The notes: a model not told the origin generated them from the letters alone. Shown: positions 10,427 to 22,161, numbered from the stretch's first letter. The stretch: 64,000 nucleotides of DNA from JAOPZW01 sp963851295 (GCA_963851295.1 CAWKOS010000009.1:310001-374000); one strand, 5' to 3'. Translations and numbers: made by a program.

Positions 10427-10591
10427 TCAGCGGTTGCGATTGCCGGGCAGGAACGGCGCGAGGATGCGCACCGTGGCGGCCGTGAGCACAACCAGGACGG
10501 TGATCATGAAGGCGTCGATCGCCTTCACGCCGAGGGCCCACAGCACGATCCAGATGACGAGGCCGAAGGTGGTGGCGACGACGAGTCCCAT
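10427..10591 (-). CDS. 54-residue two-helix membrane protein after trpA
   Basis: A short ORF in the gap after trpA. Two hydrophobic stretches (residues ~3-21 and ~27-47) are separated by a short loop GVKAID and followed by a basic tail GNRNR. It starts 11 bp after the trpA stop on the same strand, so it is likely the last gene of the trp operon. No family recognised. Codon use fits a real gene. Confidence 0.6.
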   Translation of the reverse strand: MGLVVATTFGLVIWIVLWALGVKAIDAFMITVLVVLTAATVRILAPFLPGNRNR

Positions 10592-10602
10592 GCCGCGGGA
10601 GA

Positions 10603-11390
10603 CTATCTGAGGGCCTGGGCGAACCGCGCGACCAGCGCCTGGACCTCGCGCGGGGGATCGTCGGCCTGGGCGGCGGCGCGCACGAGCCGGCTGCCCACGA
10701 TGACGCCGTCGGCGCCGGCGTCGGCGGCCTCGCGGGCCTGCTCGGGAGTGCCGATGCCGAACCCGAGCGCCACCGGCACCGTCGTGGCGGCCTTGGCCCG
10801 CTCGACGATCGCGCCGAAGCTCTCCGACGGCGACGCCCGCTCGCCCGTCGTGCCCGTCACCGAGACGGCGTAGACGAAGCCGCGGGCGCGCGCGCCGATG
10901 CGCGCCATGCGCTCGTCGGGCGTCGTCGGCGCCACCAGCGGCACGAGCGCGACCCCGGCCGCGGCACACGCCTCGCCCACGCCGTCGCTCTCCTCGAGCG
11001 GGAGGTCGGGGACGATCAGCCCGGCGATGCCGTGCGCGGCGAGGTCGTCGGCGAAGCGCTCCAGCCCACGCGCGATCACGAGGTTGGCGTAGACCATCGC
11101 CACCACCGGCACGCGCTCCGAGAGCGCGCGGCCGACGGCGAGCACCTCGTGCGTCGTCGCCCCGGCGCGCAGCGCCGCCGTGCCGGCCGCGTGGATGACC
11201 GGGCCGTCGGCGAGGGGGTCGCTGAAGGGGACACCGAGCTCGATGAGGTCCGCGCCGGCGTCGACGTAGGCCTCGCCGATCCGTCGCGAGGTCTCCATGT
11301 CGGGGAAGCCGCCCATCATGTAGGGCATCAGCGCGGCGCGCCGGCCGTCGCCGGCGAAGCTCGCGGCGATCGCGTCGACCCCGGAGAAGG

Positions 11391-11394
<4 letters not shown>
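10603..11394 (-). CDS. trpA: tryptophan synthase alpha subunit
   Basis: A 263-residue TIM barrel that cleaves indole-3-glycerol phosphate to indole and glyceraldehyde 3-phosphate. Motifs are MPYMMGGFPDME, the catalytic Glu in LIELGVPFSDPLADGPVI, the catalytic Asp region IVPDLPLEES, and the phosphate-binding GFGIGTPEQA plus GVIVGSRLV. GTG start at 11394 overlaps the trpB stop, so coupling with trpB is expected. Works as an alpha2-beta2 complex with TrpB. Confidence 0.96.
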
Positions 11395-12547
<1,153 letters not shown>

Positions 12548-12551
<4 letters not shown>

Positions 12552-13204
12552 GTCCCGGCCTCCACCGCAGCCGTCGAGCGCACGGCGTCCACGAAGGCCG
12601 CGACCTTCTCCGGGTCCTTGACCCCCGGGCTCGCCTCGGTGCCGCTGGCGGTGTCGACCGCGAACGGGCGCACCGCCGCGACCGCCTCGGCGACGTTGTC
12701 GGGCCGCAGGCCGCCGCTGAGCACGAGCGGGATCGGCGAGCGCCGGCCGCGCACGAGCTCCCAGTCGAAGGTCTCGCCCGTGCCGCCGGGCATCCCGGGC
12801 CGGTGGGCGTCGAGCAGGTGGAAGTCGGTGTGGAAGGCCGCGAGCGCCTGCACGTCGGCCAGGCCGGCCACCCGCGCGGCCTTGATGACCTTCGCCCCCG
12901 TGCGGCGCGCGACCTCGGCGCAGAAGGCCGGGCCTTCGTCGCCGTGGAGCTGGACCATCGTCAGCCCCAGGCCGTCCACCAGCCCGGCGACCTCGTCGAG
13001 CGGCGCGTTGACGAAGACGCCGCACACGTGGGCGCGGCGGCGCACCGCCGCGGCGATCCGCCCGGCCTCGCCCGGGTCGCAGGCCCGCGGCGAGCCCGGC
13101 CACAGGATGCAGCCCACGGCCCAGGCGCCCGCCTCCACGGCGAGCTGGGCGTCGTCGAGCGAGGTGATCCCGCAGAGCTTGATGCGAGGGGCGTCGGTGG
13201 ACAT
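12548..13204 (-). CDS. trpF: phosphoribosylanthranilate isomerase
   Basis: A 218-residue TIM barrel catalysing the Amadori step of tryptophan synthesis. The catalytic Cys lies in IKLCGITSLDDAQ and the catalytic Asp in the later DAHRPGMPGGTG region; VQLHGDEGPAFC and LSGGLRPDNVAEAV with DTASGTEASPGVKD form the phosphate site. It overlaps trpB, but the htrA-like gene separates it from trpC. Confidence 0.95.
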
Positions 13205-13232
13205 CGCCCTCGCATCGTAGGGCGGCCCGGGC

Positions 13233-14429
13233 CTACGGGGTGTTCGAGACCGTGTTGGGCCGGTCGCCGAGGACGACGACGACGGTCTTCGTCTTCCCGG
13301 CGTGCACCAGCGTGACCTTGATCTTGTCGCCGGGCTTGTGGTCGGCGACCGCGGTCTGCAGGTCCGTCCCGTTGCGGACGTCCTTGGCGTCGACCTTGAC
13401 GATGATGTCGCCGCCGAGCTGGATCGGGTTGCCGTCGAGCTGGGCGCTGATGTCGCCCGGGCGGATCCCGGCCTTGTCGGCCGGCCCGCCCGGCGTGACC
13501 TGCTGGACGAGGGCGCCGTGGTCGACGGGCAGGTTGAGGTCCTTGAGGGTCTGGTCGACGTCGGCCGTGCGGATGCCGAGGTAGCCGCGCTCCACGCGCC
13601 CGGACTGCTCGAGCTGCGGGATGATCGCCTTGGCGGTGTCGATGGGCACCGCGAAGCCGATCCCGACGCTGCCGTTGGAGCCGTTGCCGCCGGTGGCGAT
13701 CTGGGAGTTGATCCCGATCACGCGGCCCGTGGCGTCGATGAGCGGGCCGCCCGAGTTGCCGGGGTTGATCGGCGCGTCGGTCTGCAGGGCGTCGTCGATC
13801 TGGAAGTTGTTGGGGGCCTGGATCGTGCGCTTGACGGCGGAGATCACGCCGGTGGTGAGCGTGCGCTCGAGGCCGAAGGGGTTGCCGATGGCGATCGCGG
13901 GATCGCCGACCTGGACGTTGCGCGAGGAGCCGAGCATCAGCGGCGTGAGCTGCTTGAGGCCCTTGGGGTCGACCTTGAGCAGAGCCAGGTCCGTCGACTC
14001 GTCCTTGCCCAGGACCTTCGCGGTCACGCTCTCCTTGTTCTGGAACTGGACGGTGACCTTCGTCGCCCCGTTGACGACGTGCGCGTTGGTGAGGATCGTG
14101 CCGCTGCGGTCGATGACGAAGCCCGAGCCGGTGGCCTCGCCCTGCTGCTCCTGCGGCAGCCCGAAGTCGAATGGCGTTTGGCTGCCCTGGACGATCTGCG
14201 AGCGGATGAAGACGACGCCTGGGGCGTCGCGCTTGTAGATGTCGCCCGCGGTGAGGCCGGTGCTCGAGTCGTTGCTGGCGTTGTCGGAGCCTCCCAGCGG
14301 CGCCTGCTGGACGACCGTGGTCGAGGTCTTGCCGCCACCGCCGAGATCGAGGCCCTCGACGATGCCGACGGCCGCGGCCGCGCCGACGACGGCGGAGACC
14401 AGCGCGATGGGCAGGAGGCTTCGTTGCAT
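13233..14429 (-). CDS. HtrA/DegP-like serine protease with one PDZ domain
   Basis: A 398-residue secreted or anchored protease for misfolded proteins outside the membrane. One N-terminal hydrophobic segment (residues ~5-25) acts as signal anchor. The trypsin-like domain carries His in ILTNAHVVNGAT, Asp in DESTDLALLKVD and Ser in INPGNSGGPLID. A PDZ domain covers roughly residues 290-385 (VTPGGPADKAGIRPGDI). Length and order match actinobacterial PepD/HtrA proteins. Unusually it sits between trpC and trpF: 67 bp after trpC and 28 bp before trpF. Confidence 0.93.
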   Translation of the reverse strand: MQRSLLPIALVSAVVGAAAAVGIVEGLDLGGGGKTSTTVVQQAPLGGSDNASNDSSTGLTAGDIYKRDAPGVVFIRSQIVQGSQTPFDFGLPQEQQGEATGSGFVIDRSGTILTNAHVVNGATKVTVQFQNKESVTAKVLGKDESTDLALLKVDPKGLKQLTPLMLGSSRNVQVGDPAIAIGNPFGLERTLTTGVISAVKRTIQAPNNFQIDDALQTDAPINPGNSGGPLIDATGRVIGINSQIATGGNGSNGSVGIGFAVPIDTAKAIIPQLEQSGRVERGYLGIRTADVDQTLKDLNLPVDHGALVQQVTPGGPADKAGIRPGDISAQLDGNPIQLGGDIIVKVDAKDVRNGTDLQTAVADHKPGDKIKVTLVHAGKTKTVVVVLGDRPNTVSNTP

Positions 14430-14497
14430 GGGATCAGGATCCGATCCCGTGCTTAATCCTCCATGAAGCCGGGGTCAGGATTCCTAAACCGCTGCGC

Positions 14498-15301
14498 TCA
14501 GGGCGCTTCGGGCTCGACGCCCTCCACGCCTGTCAGCGCGCGGCAGGCGGCCTCGACGTCGGCGGCGCGCATGAGGCTCTCGCCGATGAGCACCGCATCG
14601 ACCCCGACGCGCTCGAGGTCGTCGAGCTGCGCGCGGGTGTGGAAGCCCGACTCCGAGACGACCGTCTTGCCGGCGGGCACGTCGCTGAGCAGCTCGTAGG
14701 TGCGCTCGACGTCGACCGTGAAGTCGGCGAGATCGCGGTTGTTTATGCCGATGACGTCGGCGTCGACGACCTCCAGTGCGCGCTCGAGCTCGTCCTCGTC
14801 GTGGACCTCGACGAGCACGTCGAGGTCGAGCGCGAGCGCCTCGCGGTGCAGGACGCCGAGGTCGTCGTCGTCGAGGGCGGCGACGATGAGCAGGATCGCG
14901 TCGGCGCCGGCGACCGCCGACTCGTAGACCTGGTAGGGGTCGACGACGAAGTCCTTGCGCAGGATCGGCAGCGCGCTGGCCGCACGCGCGTCGCGGAGGT
15001 CGTCCAACGAGCCGCCGAAGTGGCGCTCCTCGGTGAGGATCGACACCGCCGCGGCCCCGCCGCGCTCGTAGGCCTCGACGATCTCGGTGACGCTCGCGCC
15101 CTTGCGGATGTCGCCGGCGCTCGGCGAGCGGCGCTTGTGCTCGGCGATGACCGAGATCCCCGGTTGCGTCAGCGCTTCGGAGAAGGGCCGGTCCTCGCGC
15201 GTGCCGGCGGCGCGCTGCTCGAGCTCGGCGAGCGGGACCGCCCGCCGGCGGCGGGCCACGTCCTCGCGCGTGGCGTCGACGATGCGCTCGAGGACGCTCA
15301 T
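14498..15301 (-). CDS. trpC: indole-3-glycerol phosphate synthase
   Basis: A 267-residue TIM barrel closing the indole ring from CdRP. Conserved pieces are VIAEHKRRSPSAGDIR (catalytic Lys), VSILTEERHFGGSLDDL, ILRKDFVVDPYQVYES, the LLIVAAL strand, VEVHDEDEL, IGINNRDLADFTVD and VSESGFHTRAQ, ending with IGESLMRA. ATG at 15301 overlaps the trpD stop. Confidence 0.96.
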   Translation of the reverse strand: MSVLERIVDATREDVARRRRAVPLAELEQRAAGTREDRPFSEALTQPGISVIAEHKRRSPSAGDIRKGASVTEIVEAYERGGAAAVSILTEERHFGGSLDDLRDARAASALPILRKDFVVDPYQVYESAVAGADAILLIVAALDDDDLGVLHREALALDLDVLVEVHDEDELERALEVVDADVIGINNRDLADFTVDVERTYELLSDVPAGKTVVSESGFHTRAQLDDLERVGVDAVLIGESLMRAADVEAACRALTGVEGVEPEAP

Positions 15302-16331
15302 CCGTCGTCCGCGAGCCGCCGCGACAGCTCGAGGAAGGCCTCCGTGGTGCGCAGCGCGGCGCCCGAGTCGATCGCCTCGCGCGCGGCGTCGACGCCCTCG
15401 CGCAGGCTGTCGACCAGGCCGGCGGCGTAGATCGCGGCGCCCGCGTTGAGCAGGGCGATCCCGCGCGCGGCGCCGGGCTCGCCGCCGAGGATCGCGCGCG
15501 TCGTCGCCGCGTTGGCGTGCGGGTCGCCGCCGGCGACCGCCTCGGGAGCCGTCGTCTCCAGCCCGACGTCCTGCGGCGCGACGACGTAGCGCTCGATGGC
15601 GTCGCCGTTGACCTCGACGACGTGTGTCGGCGCGGACGTGCTCATCTCGTCGAGTCCATCCTCGCTGGACACTACCAACGCTCGGTCGACCCCCAGGCGC
15701 GCCAGCGCGCCCGCCATGCGCTCGAGGTAAGCGGGGTCGGACACGCCGATGAGCTGGCGCCGCGCGCCCGCCGGGTTGGTCAGCGGGCCCAGGAAGTTGA
15801 AGATCGTCCGCACGGCGAGCTCGCGGCGCACCGGGACCACGAAGCGCGTGGCCTGGTGGTGGGTCGGGGCGAACATGAAGCCGAAGCCGGCCTCGTCGAT
15901 GCAGCGCGCCACGGCCTCGGGGCCGAGGTCGATGCGCGCGCCCAGCGCCTCGAGCACGTCGGCGCTGCCCGAGAGCCCGGTGGCCGAGCGGTTGCCGTGC
16001 TTGGCCAGCGCGCACCCGGCGCCCGCGGCGATCAGCGCGGCGGTGGTGGACACGTTGAAGGTCGGGCGCCCGCCGCCGGTGCCCGCCGTGTCGAGCAGGT
16101 CGCGGCGCGCGCAGGGCACGGGCGTGGCCAGCGCCCGCATGGTGCCCGCCAGGCCGGCGAGCTCCTCGACGGTCTCCCCCTTCGTGCGCAGCGCGATGAG
16201 GAAGCCGGCGATCTGGGTCTCCGAGGCGTTGCCGGCCATGATCTCGGCGAGCACCGCGGAGGTCTCCTCCTGGGCGAGGTCGTGGCCCGACGCGAGCGCG
16301 TCGATGGCCCGGGTGAGCGTGTCGTTGGGCA

Positions 16332-16332
<1 letters not shown>
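15298..16332 (-). CDS. trpD: anthranilate phosphoribosyltransferase
   Basis: A 344-residue class-IV phosphoribosyltransferase joining anthranilate to PRPP. The PRPP-binding glycine loop reads DTAGTGGGRPTFNVSTTAAL, where most relatives have GTGGDG; the second motif KHGNRSATGLSGSADVLE and the FNFLGPLTNPAGARRQ segment are typical. The start is a GTG at 16332 that shares its last base with the trpG stop. The Asp-to-Gly change in the glycine loop is the only oddity. Confidence 0.95.
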
Positions 16333-16894
<562 letters not shown>

Positions 16895-16898
<4 letters not shown>

Positions 16899-18373
16899 GG
16901 CCAGTCGGGCTGCTCCATCGCCATCTCGACCGCGCGCAGGACCGCCCGCGCCTTGGCCTCGGACTCGGCGAACTCGTAGTCGGGCTTGGCGTCGGCGACC
17001 GTGCCGCCGCCCGCCTGCACGTGGGCCACGCCGTCCTTGATCACCACGGTGCGGATGTGGATGCAGGTGTCGAGGTCACCGGTGTAGCTGAGGTAGCCGA
17101 TGGCGCCGCCGTAGCCGCCGCGCTTGATCGGCTCGAGCTCGTCGATGATCTGCATGGCGCGGACCTTCGGCGCGCCCGAGAGGGTGCCGGCCGGGAGCAC
17201 CGAGCGCAGCGCGTCCATGGCCCCGACGTCGTCGCGCAGCGTCCCGGAGACCGACGAGACGATGTGCATCACGTGCGAGTAGGTCTCGACCGCCATGAAG
17301 GTGTCGACCTCGACGCTGCCGTACTCGCACACGCGCCCGAGGTCGTTGCGCCCGAGGTCCACGAGCATCACGTGCTCGGCGCGCTCCTTCTCGTCGGCGA
17401 GCAGGCCGTCGGCGATCAGCGCGTCCTCGGCGGCGTCGGCGCCGCGCGGGCGCGTGCCGGCGATCGGGCGCGTCGACACGTGGCGCCCGGTGACCGTCAG
17501 CAGCGGCTCGGGCGAGGCGCCGGCGATCTGGAAGTCCATGAAGTCCAGGAAGTACATGTACGGGCTCGGGTTGACGACCCGCAGGCCCCGGTAGATCGAG
17601 AACGGGTCGGCGTCGAGCTCGGCGCTCCAGCGCTGCGAGGGCACGACCTGGAAGGCGTCGCCCGCGTGGACGTACTCGACGATCCGGGCCACCATCGCCT
17701 CGAAGCGCTCGCGCGGCATGTTGGAGGCGAAGGCCGGGCGCCCGCGCGCCGGCGTGGGCGCCACCTCGGGCACCGGGCCGGCGAGCAGCCGCCGCGCCTT
17801 GGCGATCGTGGCCAGGGCGTCGGCGTAGGCGGCGTCGACCTCGCCGTCGTCGGCATAGACGTTGACCAGGATCGTGATCGTGTGCTTGAGGTGGTCGAAG
17901 ATGACGAGCACGTCGGAGAGCATCAGCGCCATGTCCGGCAGCCCGACCGGGTCGGGGTTGGGATCGCCCAGCGGCTCGACCGTGCGCACGAGGTCGTAGC
18001 CGAAGAAGCCGACCGCGCCGCCGGCGAAGGGCGGGGCCTCGGGGAACGGCGCCTGGCTGAAGGCCCCGACCTCCTGCGCGGCGATCGCGTAGGGGTCGCC
18101 GCCGTCGCCCAGCGACCAGCGCACCACCTTGCGCGGTCGCATCCCGATGAAGCTGAAGCGCCCGACGCGCTGGCCCTGCTCGGCGGACTCCAGCAGGAAG
18201 GCGGGGTACTGCGGGTCGCGCCCGCGGAGCTTGAGAAAGGCGCTGACCGGCGTCTCGAGGTCGTCGATGAAGCTGTGGCGCAGCGCCACCAGGTTGTGCT
18301 CGCGGGCGAGCGCCCGGACCTCTTCGAGCGACGGCTCGACGGGCAGGGCGGCGGGGTCAGCGGCGACGGCCAT
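16895..18373 (-). CDS. trpE: anthranilate synthase component I
   Basis: A 492-residue chorismate-using enzyme. The N-terminal domain has the tryptophan feedback pocket (FLLESAEQGQRVGRFSFIG includes the LLES element). The C-terminal chorismate domain has VVPSQRWSAEL, YMYFLDFMDFQIAGASPE, RPIAGTRPRG, HVMLVDLGRNDLGRV, GTLSGAPKVRAM and YGGAIGYLSYTGDLD. The presence of LLES supports feedback control by tryptophan. The ATG at 18373 lies inside the end of hisIE (17-bp overlap). Confidence 0.96.
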
Positions 18374-18953
18374 TGAGCACCTCCTCGGCGTCGCCCAGCG
18401 CCCGCCCGCGCGAGTGCAGCAGCACCGTGAGGTGGTACAGGACGTCGGCGGCCTCCTCGTCGACGCGGTCGTCTGGCTCCTCGCGCGCGGCCCGCGCGAC
18501 CTCCTCGGCCTCCTCCTGCACCTTCGCGCCGATGCGCGGCGGGTCGTCGAGAAGCTCGACGGTGTAGGAGCCCTCCGGGCGCTGGGCGGTGCGCTCGCGC
18601 AGCGTGCGCTCGAGCGCCGGAAGCGCCTCGTGGGGCGCCGGCGGCTCGAGGTCGCCGGCGTGGAAGCAGGTGCGCTCGCCGGTGTGGCAGGCCGGGCCGT
18701 TGGGCTCGACGAGCGCCAGCAGCGCGTCGCCGTCGCAGTCCAGGCGCAGCGCGCGCACGCGCTGGGTGTGGCCCGAGGTCGCGCCCTTGTGCCACAGCTC
18801 GTCGCGCGAGCGGCTCCACAGGTGCAGCTCCCCGGTCTCACGCGTGGCGGCGACCGCCTCGGCGTTGGCGTAGGCGAGGGTCAGGACCTCCCCCGTGCGC
18901 CAGTCCTGGACGACGACCGGGACGAGGCCGCGCTCGTCGTAGGCGATCTCCAT
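18357..18953 (-). CDS. hisIE: bifunctional phosphoribosyl-AMP cyclohydrolase / phosphoribosyl-ATP pyrophosphatase
   Basis: A 198-residue fusion for histidine steps 2 and 3. Residues ~1-100 are HisI: VVVQDWRTGEVLTLAYAN, GELHLWSRSRDELWHKGATSG and the Zn/Mg-binding LDCDGDALL and GPACHTGERTCF. Residues ~110-195 are HisE: SYTVELLDDPPRIGAKVQEEAEEV and DEEAADVLYHLTVLL. It overlaps trpE, tying histidine and tryptophan synthesis in one transcript. It starts 19 bp after the GGDEF-EAL gene. Confidence 0.95.
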   Translation of the reverse strand: MEIAYDERGLVPVVVQDWRTGEVLTLAYANAEAVAATRETGELHLWSRSRDELWHKGATSGHTQRVRALRLDCDGDALLALVEPNGPACHTGERTCFHAGDLEPPAPHEALPALERTLRERTAQRPEGSYTVELLDDPPRIGAKVQEEAEEVARAAREEPDDRVDEEAADVLYHLTVLLHSRGRALGDAEEVLNGRRR

Positions 18954-18972
18954 CTGACGGCGAAGGCTACCG

Positions 18973-21060
18973 TCAGGCCGCGCGCGCCTCGGGCCCGGCG
19001 AGCAGCTCGCCGAGCTCGGCGGCGGCGATCGGGCGGCCGAGCAGGTAGCCCTGCGCCAGCGGGCACCCGCGGGCGACCAGGAAGGCGCGCTGCTCCTCGG
19101 TCTCCACGCCCTCTGCGACCGCGGTCATGTCGAGCGCGGCGGCGAGGTCGAGCACGGCGACGACGACCGCGGCGGCCTCTCCGCGCGCGGGGACGTCGCG
19201 CAGCAGCGTGCGGTCGAGCTTGAGCACCTGTACGGGAAGCTCGCGCAGCCGCGTCAGCGACGAGTAGCCCGAGCCGAAGTCGTCGATCGCGACCTGCGCG
19301 CCGGCGGCGACGAGCTGGCGCAGCAGCGGCTCCGTGCGCGCGCGCTCGCGCATCGCCACCGTCTCGGTGATCTCGATCGTCAGCCCCTCGAGGCCCTGGG
19401 CGAGCTCGGTGAGCTGGCCCAGCAGGCGCTCGGCGAAGTCGCCCTGGCGCAGCTCGCGCGGCGAGACGTTGAGGTGCACGCGCGGCGAGGCGCCCTGCGC
19501 CCGCCACTGCAGGCGCTGGCGGCAGATCGCGTCGACGACCCACTCGCCGACGTGCTCGATGAGCCCGGTCTCCTCCGCGACGGGGATGAACTCCGAGGGC
19601 GGGACGAGGCCGCGCACCGGGTCGCGCCAGCGCACGAGCGCCTCGAGCGCGTGCAGCGCTCCGTCGGCGGGCGAGACGATCGGCTGCCAGTGCAGCAGCA
19701 GCTCGTCGTTGGCCACCGCGCGGCGCAGGCGCGTGGTCAGCGAGAGCCGGTCGACGGCCGCCGTGGGACGCTCCTCGTAGCGGCGCACGCCGCTGCGCCC
19801 CGCGGCCTTGGCCTCGTACATGGCCGCGTCGGCGTGACGCAGGAGGGTGCGCCCGTCGCAGGCGTCGCACGGGAAGATGCTGATGCCGACCGAGCCGCCG
19901 ACGTAGAAGTCCTCGCCGCTGAGGCGGAAGGGCTCGTCGAGCGCGCTCAGCATCCGCCGCGCGGCCGCGTCGGCGGCGGCGTCGGGGTCGCCCTCGACGT
20001 CGATGAGCAGCAGCAGGAACTCGTCGCCGCCCTGGCGGGCGAGCACGTCGGCGGAGCGGCGCTGGGCCGACAGGCGCCCGGCCACCTGGCGCAGCAGCTC
20101 GTCGCCGGCGTCGTGGCCGAAGGAGTCGTTGACGAGCTTGAAGTCGTCGAGGTCGAGGTACAGCAGCGCGACCGCGTGGCCGATCCGCCGCGCGCGGGCC
20201 AGCGCGGGCTCGAGGTGCTCGCGCAGCAGCGCGCGGTTGGGCAGGCCCGTGAGGTGGTCGTGGTAGGCGAGGTGGGCGATGCGCGCCTCGGCGGCGCGGC
20301 GCTCGGTGACGTCGAGGCCCGAGCTGAGCGTCGTGGTCACGCACCCGTCCTCGTCGTAGAGGGCGGTGTTGAGCCACTGGATGGTCCGCACGCGGCCGTC
20401 GCGGGTCAGGACGCCGGACTCCTCGTCCTCGCGCGCGGGCCGGCGCCCGGCGACGACCTCGTCGAAGATCGTCCGCAGCTGGGCGCGCTGGCCGGGCGGC
20501 GTGCAGGTCTCGAACCAGTCGCAGCCCAGGAGCTCGCCCTCGGCGTAGCCCAGCAGCTCGTGCCCGGCGCGGTTGAGCATGAGCACGCGCGCGTCGGCGT
20601 CGAGGGCGAGCATCGTGGCCCCGGCGACGTCGAGGTAGCGCTGCGCGCGGTCGCGCTCGTCGCGCAGCGCGCTCTCGGCGGCGCGCAGCCGGGTGACGTC
20701 GACGAGCACCCCCTGGGTGAGCAGCGGGCGGCCGTCGTCGGCGCGCACGATCGCGTCGCGCTCCCAGACGTGCACCTCGCTGCCGTCGGCGGCGATCATC
20801 CGGTACTCGCAGTCGAACTCGCTCTCGGCGTGGAAGGCGTCGGCGGTCGCCGTCGTCACGCGCTCGCGGTCGTCGGGGTGGATGAGGTCGTCCCAGAGGT
20901 CGGGGTCCTCGAGGAAGGCGTCCGGCGGATGGCCGAGCAGCGCCTCGACCTGGGGGCTGACCCAGCGCAGGGTCCCGGTCGCGTCGAAGTCCGCGATGTA
21001 GGTCACCGCGGGGATCGCTTCCAGGACCGAGGTCTCATCGGGGCGCTCGGGGCTCACCAC
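18973..21060 (-). CDS. PAS-PAS-GGDEF-EAL protein (cyclic-di-GMP turnover)
   Basis: A 695-residue cytosolic signalling protein. Two PAS domains (residues ~10-130 and ~140-255) precede a GGDEF domain (~270-425) and an EAL domain (~440-690). The cyclase site is intact (ARQGGDEFLLL) with an RSAD inhibitory-site motif five residues before it. The phosphodiesterase motifs are intact too: EALVRWRDP, NVSPREL, EITETVAM, DDFGSGYSSL, VLKLDRTLL, AEGVETEEQ and AQGYLLGRP. Both activities are therefore possible. No membrane segment is present. It lies directly upstream of hisIE on the same strand. Confidence 0.93.
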   Translation of the reverse strand: MVSPERPDETSVLEAIPAVTYIADFDATGTLRWVSPQVEALLGHPPDAFLEDPDLWDDLIHPDDRERVTTATADAFHAESEFDCEYRMIAADGSEVHVWERDAIVRADDGRPLLTQGVLVDVTRLRAAESALRDERDRAQRYLDVAGATMLALDADARVLMLNRAGHELLGYAEGELLGCDWFETCTPPGQRAQLRTIFDEVVAGRRPAREDEESGVLTRDGRVRTIQWLNTALYDEDGCVTTTLSSGLDVTERRAAEARIAHLAYHDHLTGLPNRALLREHLEPALARARRIGHAVALLYLDLDDFKLVNDSFGHDAGDELLRQVAGRLSAQRRSADVLARQGGDEFLLLLIDVEGDPDAAADAAARRMLSALDEPFRLSGEDFYVGGSVGISIFPCDACDGRTLLRHADAAMYEAKAAGRSGVRRYEERPTAAVDRLSLTTRLRRAVANDELLLHWQPIVSPADGALHALEALVRWRDPVRGLVPPSEFIPVAEETGLIEHVGEWVVDAICRQRLQWRAQGASPRVHLNVSPRELRQGDFAERLLGQLTELAQGLEGLTIEITETVAMRERARTEPLLRQLVAAGAQVAIDDFGSGYSSLTRLRELPVQVLKLDRTLLRDVPARGEAAAVVVAVLDLAAALDMTAVAEGVETEEQRAFLVARGCPLAQGYLLGRPIAAAELGELLAGPEARAA

Positions 21061-21090
21061 CCCATGTATCGGCCCGCGCCGAGCCGGGGT

Positions 21091-22161
21091 TTACGCGGCC
21101 GGACGCTCGGCGAAGCGCGGGTGCGCCTGCTCGAGGTACCAGCCGAAGGCGCGATCGACGAGCGGCTGGGCGCCGAGGGCGCGAAGGACGCCGGCCAGCG
21201 CCCGCGGCGGCAGCGCCGGGAGGAGGCGCTGCAGGCGCAGCGCGCGCCGGAAGAAGGGCGCGTGGGCGTCGTGGAAGGCGGCGTAGTCGGCCAGCGCGCG
21301 GGCGCGCGGCTTGGAGCCCGCGACGACGGCGCGCAACTCGCGGCCCGCCGCGATCCCGAAGTAGAAGGCGGGGCGGATGCCCTCGCCCGAGAGCGGGACG
21401 CAGTGGCCGGCGCTGTCGCCCACGTAGGCGACCTCGCCGTCGGTGGCGGCCCGCAGGCGGTGCGGGAACCAGTTGCCCTGGTAGCGCGCGGCGGGCGCGG
21501 CGAGCCGTTCGGCGAGCGCGTCGGTGGGCTCGCGCACGTGCTGGCGCGGGTCGTAGGAGCCGACGCCGATGCGCGCCTCGGCGCCGGCGGGGACGCGCCA
21601 GCCGTAGCCGCGGCGCACGAGCGAGCGCTCGACCCACACGTCCAGGGCGTCGCCGGAGCCGTCGGCGTGCGGGTGGACCTCAAGGCCGCGGCTGAGCGGG
21701 GCGTCGGGCGGCTGATACGGGCCCGCCCGCCCCACGTCGAGCACGCGCCGCCAGCCCAGGGCGTCGACCACGAGCGGCGCGGTCAGGTCGCCGTGGTCGG
21801 TGTGGACCGTGAGGCCCTCGCGGCCGTCGACCTTGGCCAGGGCGAAGCGCGCCCCGCCGCACTGGCGCCACAGCCCCGCGCAGAGCGCCTCGTAGTCGAA
21901 GGCCGCCCAGCTCCACGGCAGCCGGTAGCGGACCGTCCCGTGGGGCGTGCTGAAGGTCATCGCCGGCAGCATCTGGCGGATGGCGTGCTCGACGCCCATC
22001 GCGTGCAGCCACGGCGCGGGCGCGGCGCACGCGGAGGTCGGGCGCGCGCCGATCGGGTAGCGGTCGACGACGAGCACGTCGGCGCCGGAGCCCGCCAGCT
22101 CGCGGGCGACGGCCAAGCCCGCGAACGACGCCCCACAGACGAGGACGTCCGCCTCGGTCAC
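21091..22161 (-). CDS. FAD-dependent oxidoreductase, geranylgeranyl reductase family
   Basis: A 356-residue flavoprotein. The dinucleotide-binding start VLVCGASFAGLAVARELAGSGADVLVVD and the late FAD motif VAYVGDSAGHCVPLSGEGIRPAF fit the geranylgeranyl reductase/digeranylgeranylglycerolipid reductase group. GTG start at 22161 overlaps the stop of the phytoene synthase-like gene, so it likely reduces an isoprenoid made by that pathway. Exact substrate unknown. Confidence 0.85.
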   Translation of the reverse strand: MTEADVLVCGASFAGLAVARELAGSGADVLVVDRYPIGARPTSACAAPAPWLHAMGVEHAIRQMLPAMTFSTPHGTVRYRLPWSWAAFDYEALCAGLWRQCGGARFALAKVDGREGLTVHTDHGDLTAPLVVDALGWRRVLDVGRAGPYQPPDAPLSRGLEVHPHADGSGDALDVWVERSLVRRGYGWRVPAGAEARIGVGSYDPRQHVREPTDALAERLAAPAARYQGNWFPHRLRAATDGEVAYVGDSAGHCVPLSGEGIRPAFYFGIAAGRELRAVVAGSKPRARALADYAAFHDAHAPFFRRALRLQRLLPALPPRALAGVLRALGAQPLVDRAFGWYLEQAHPRFAERPAA

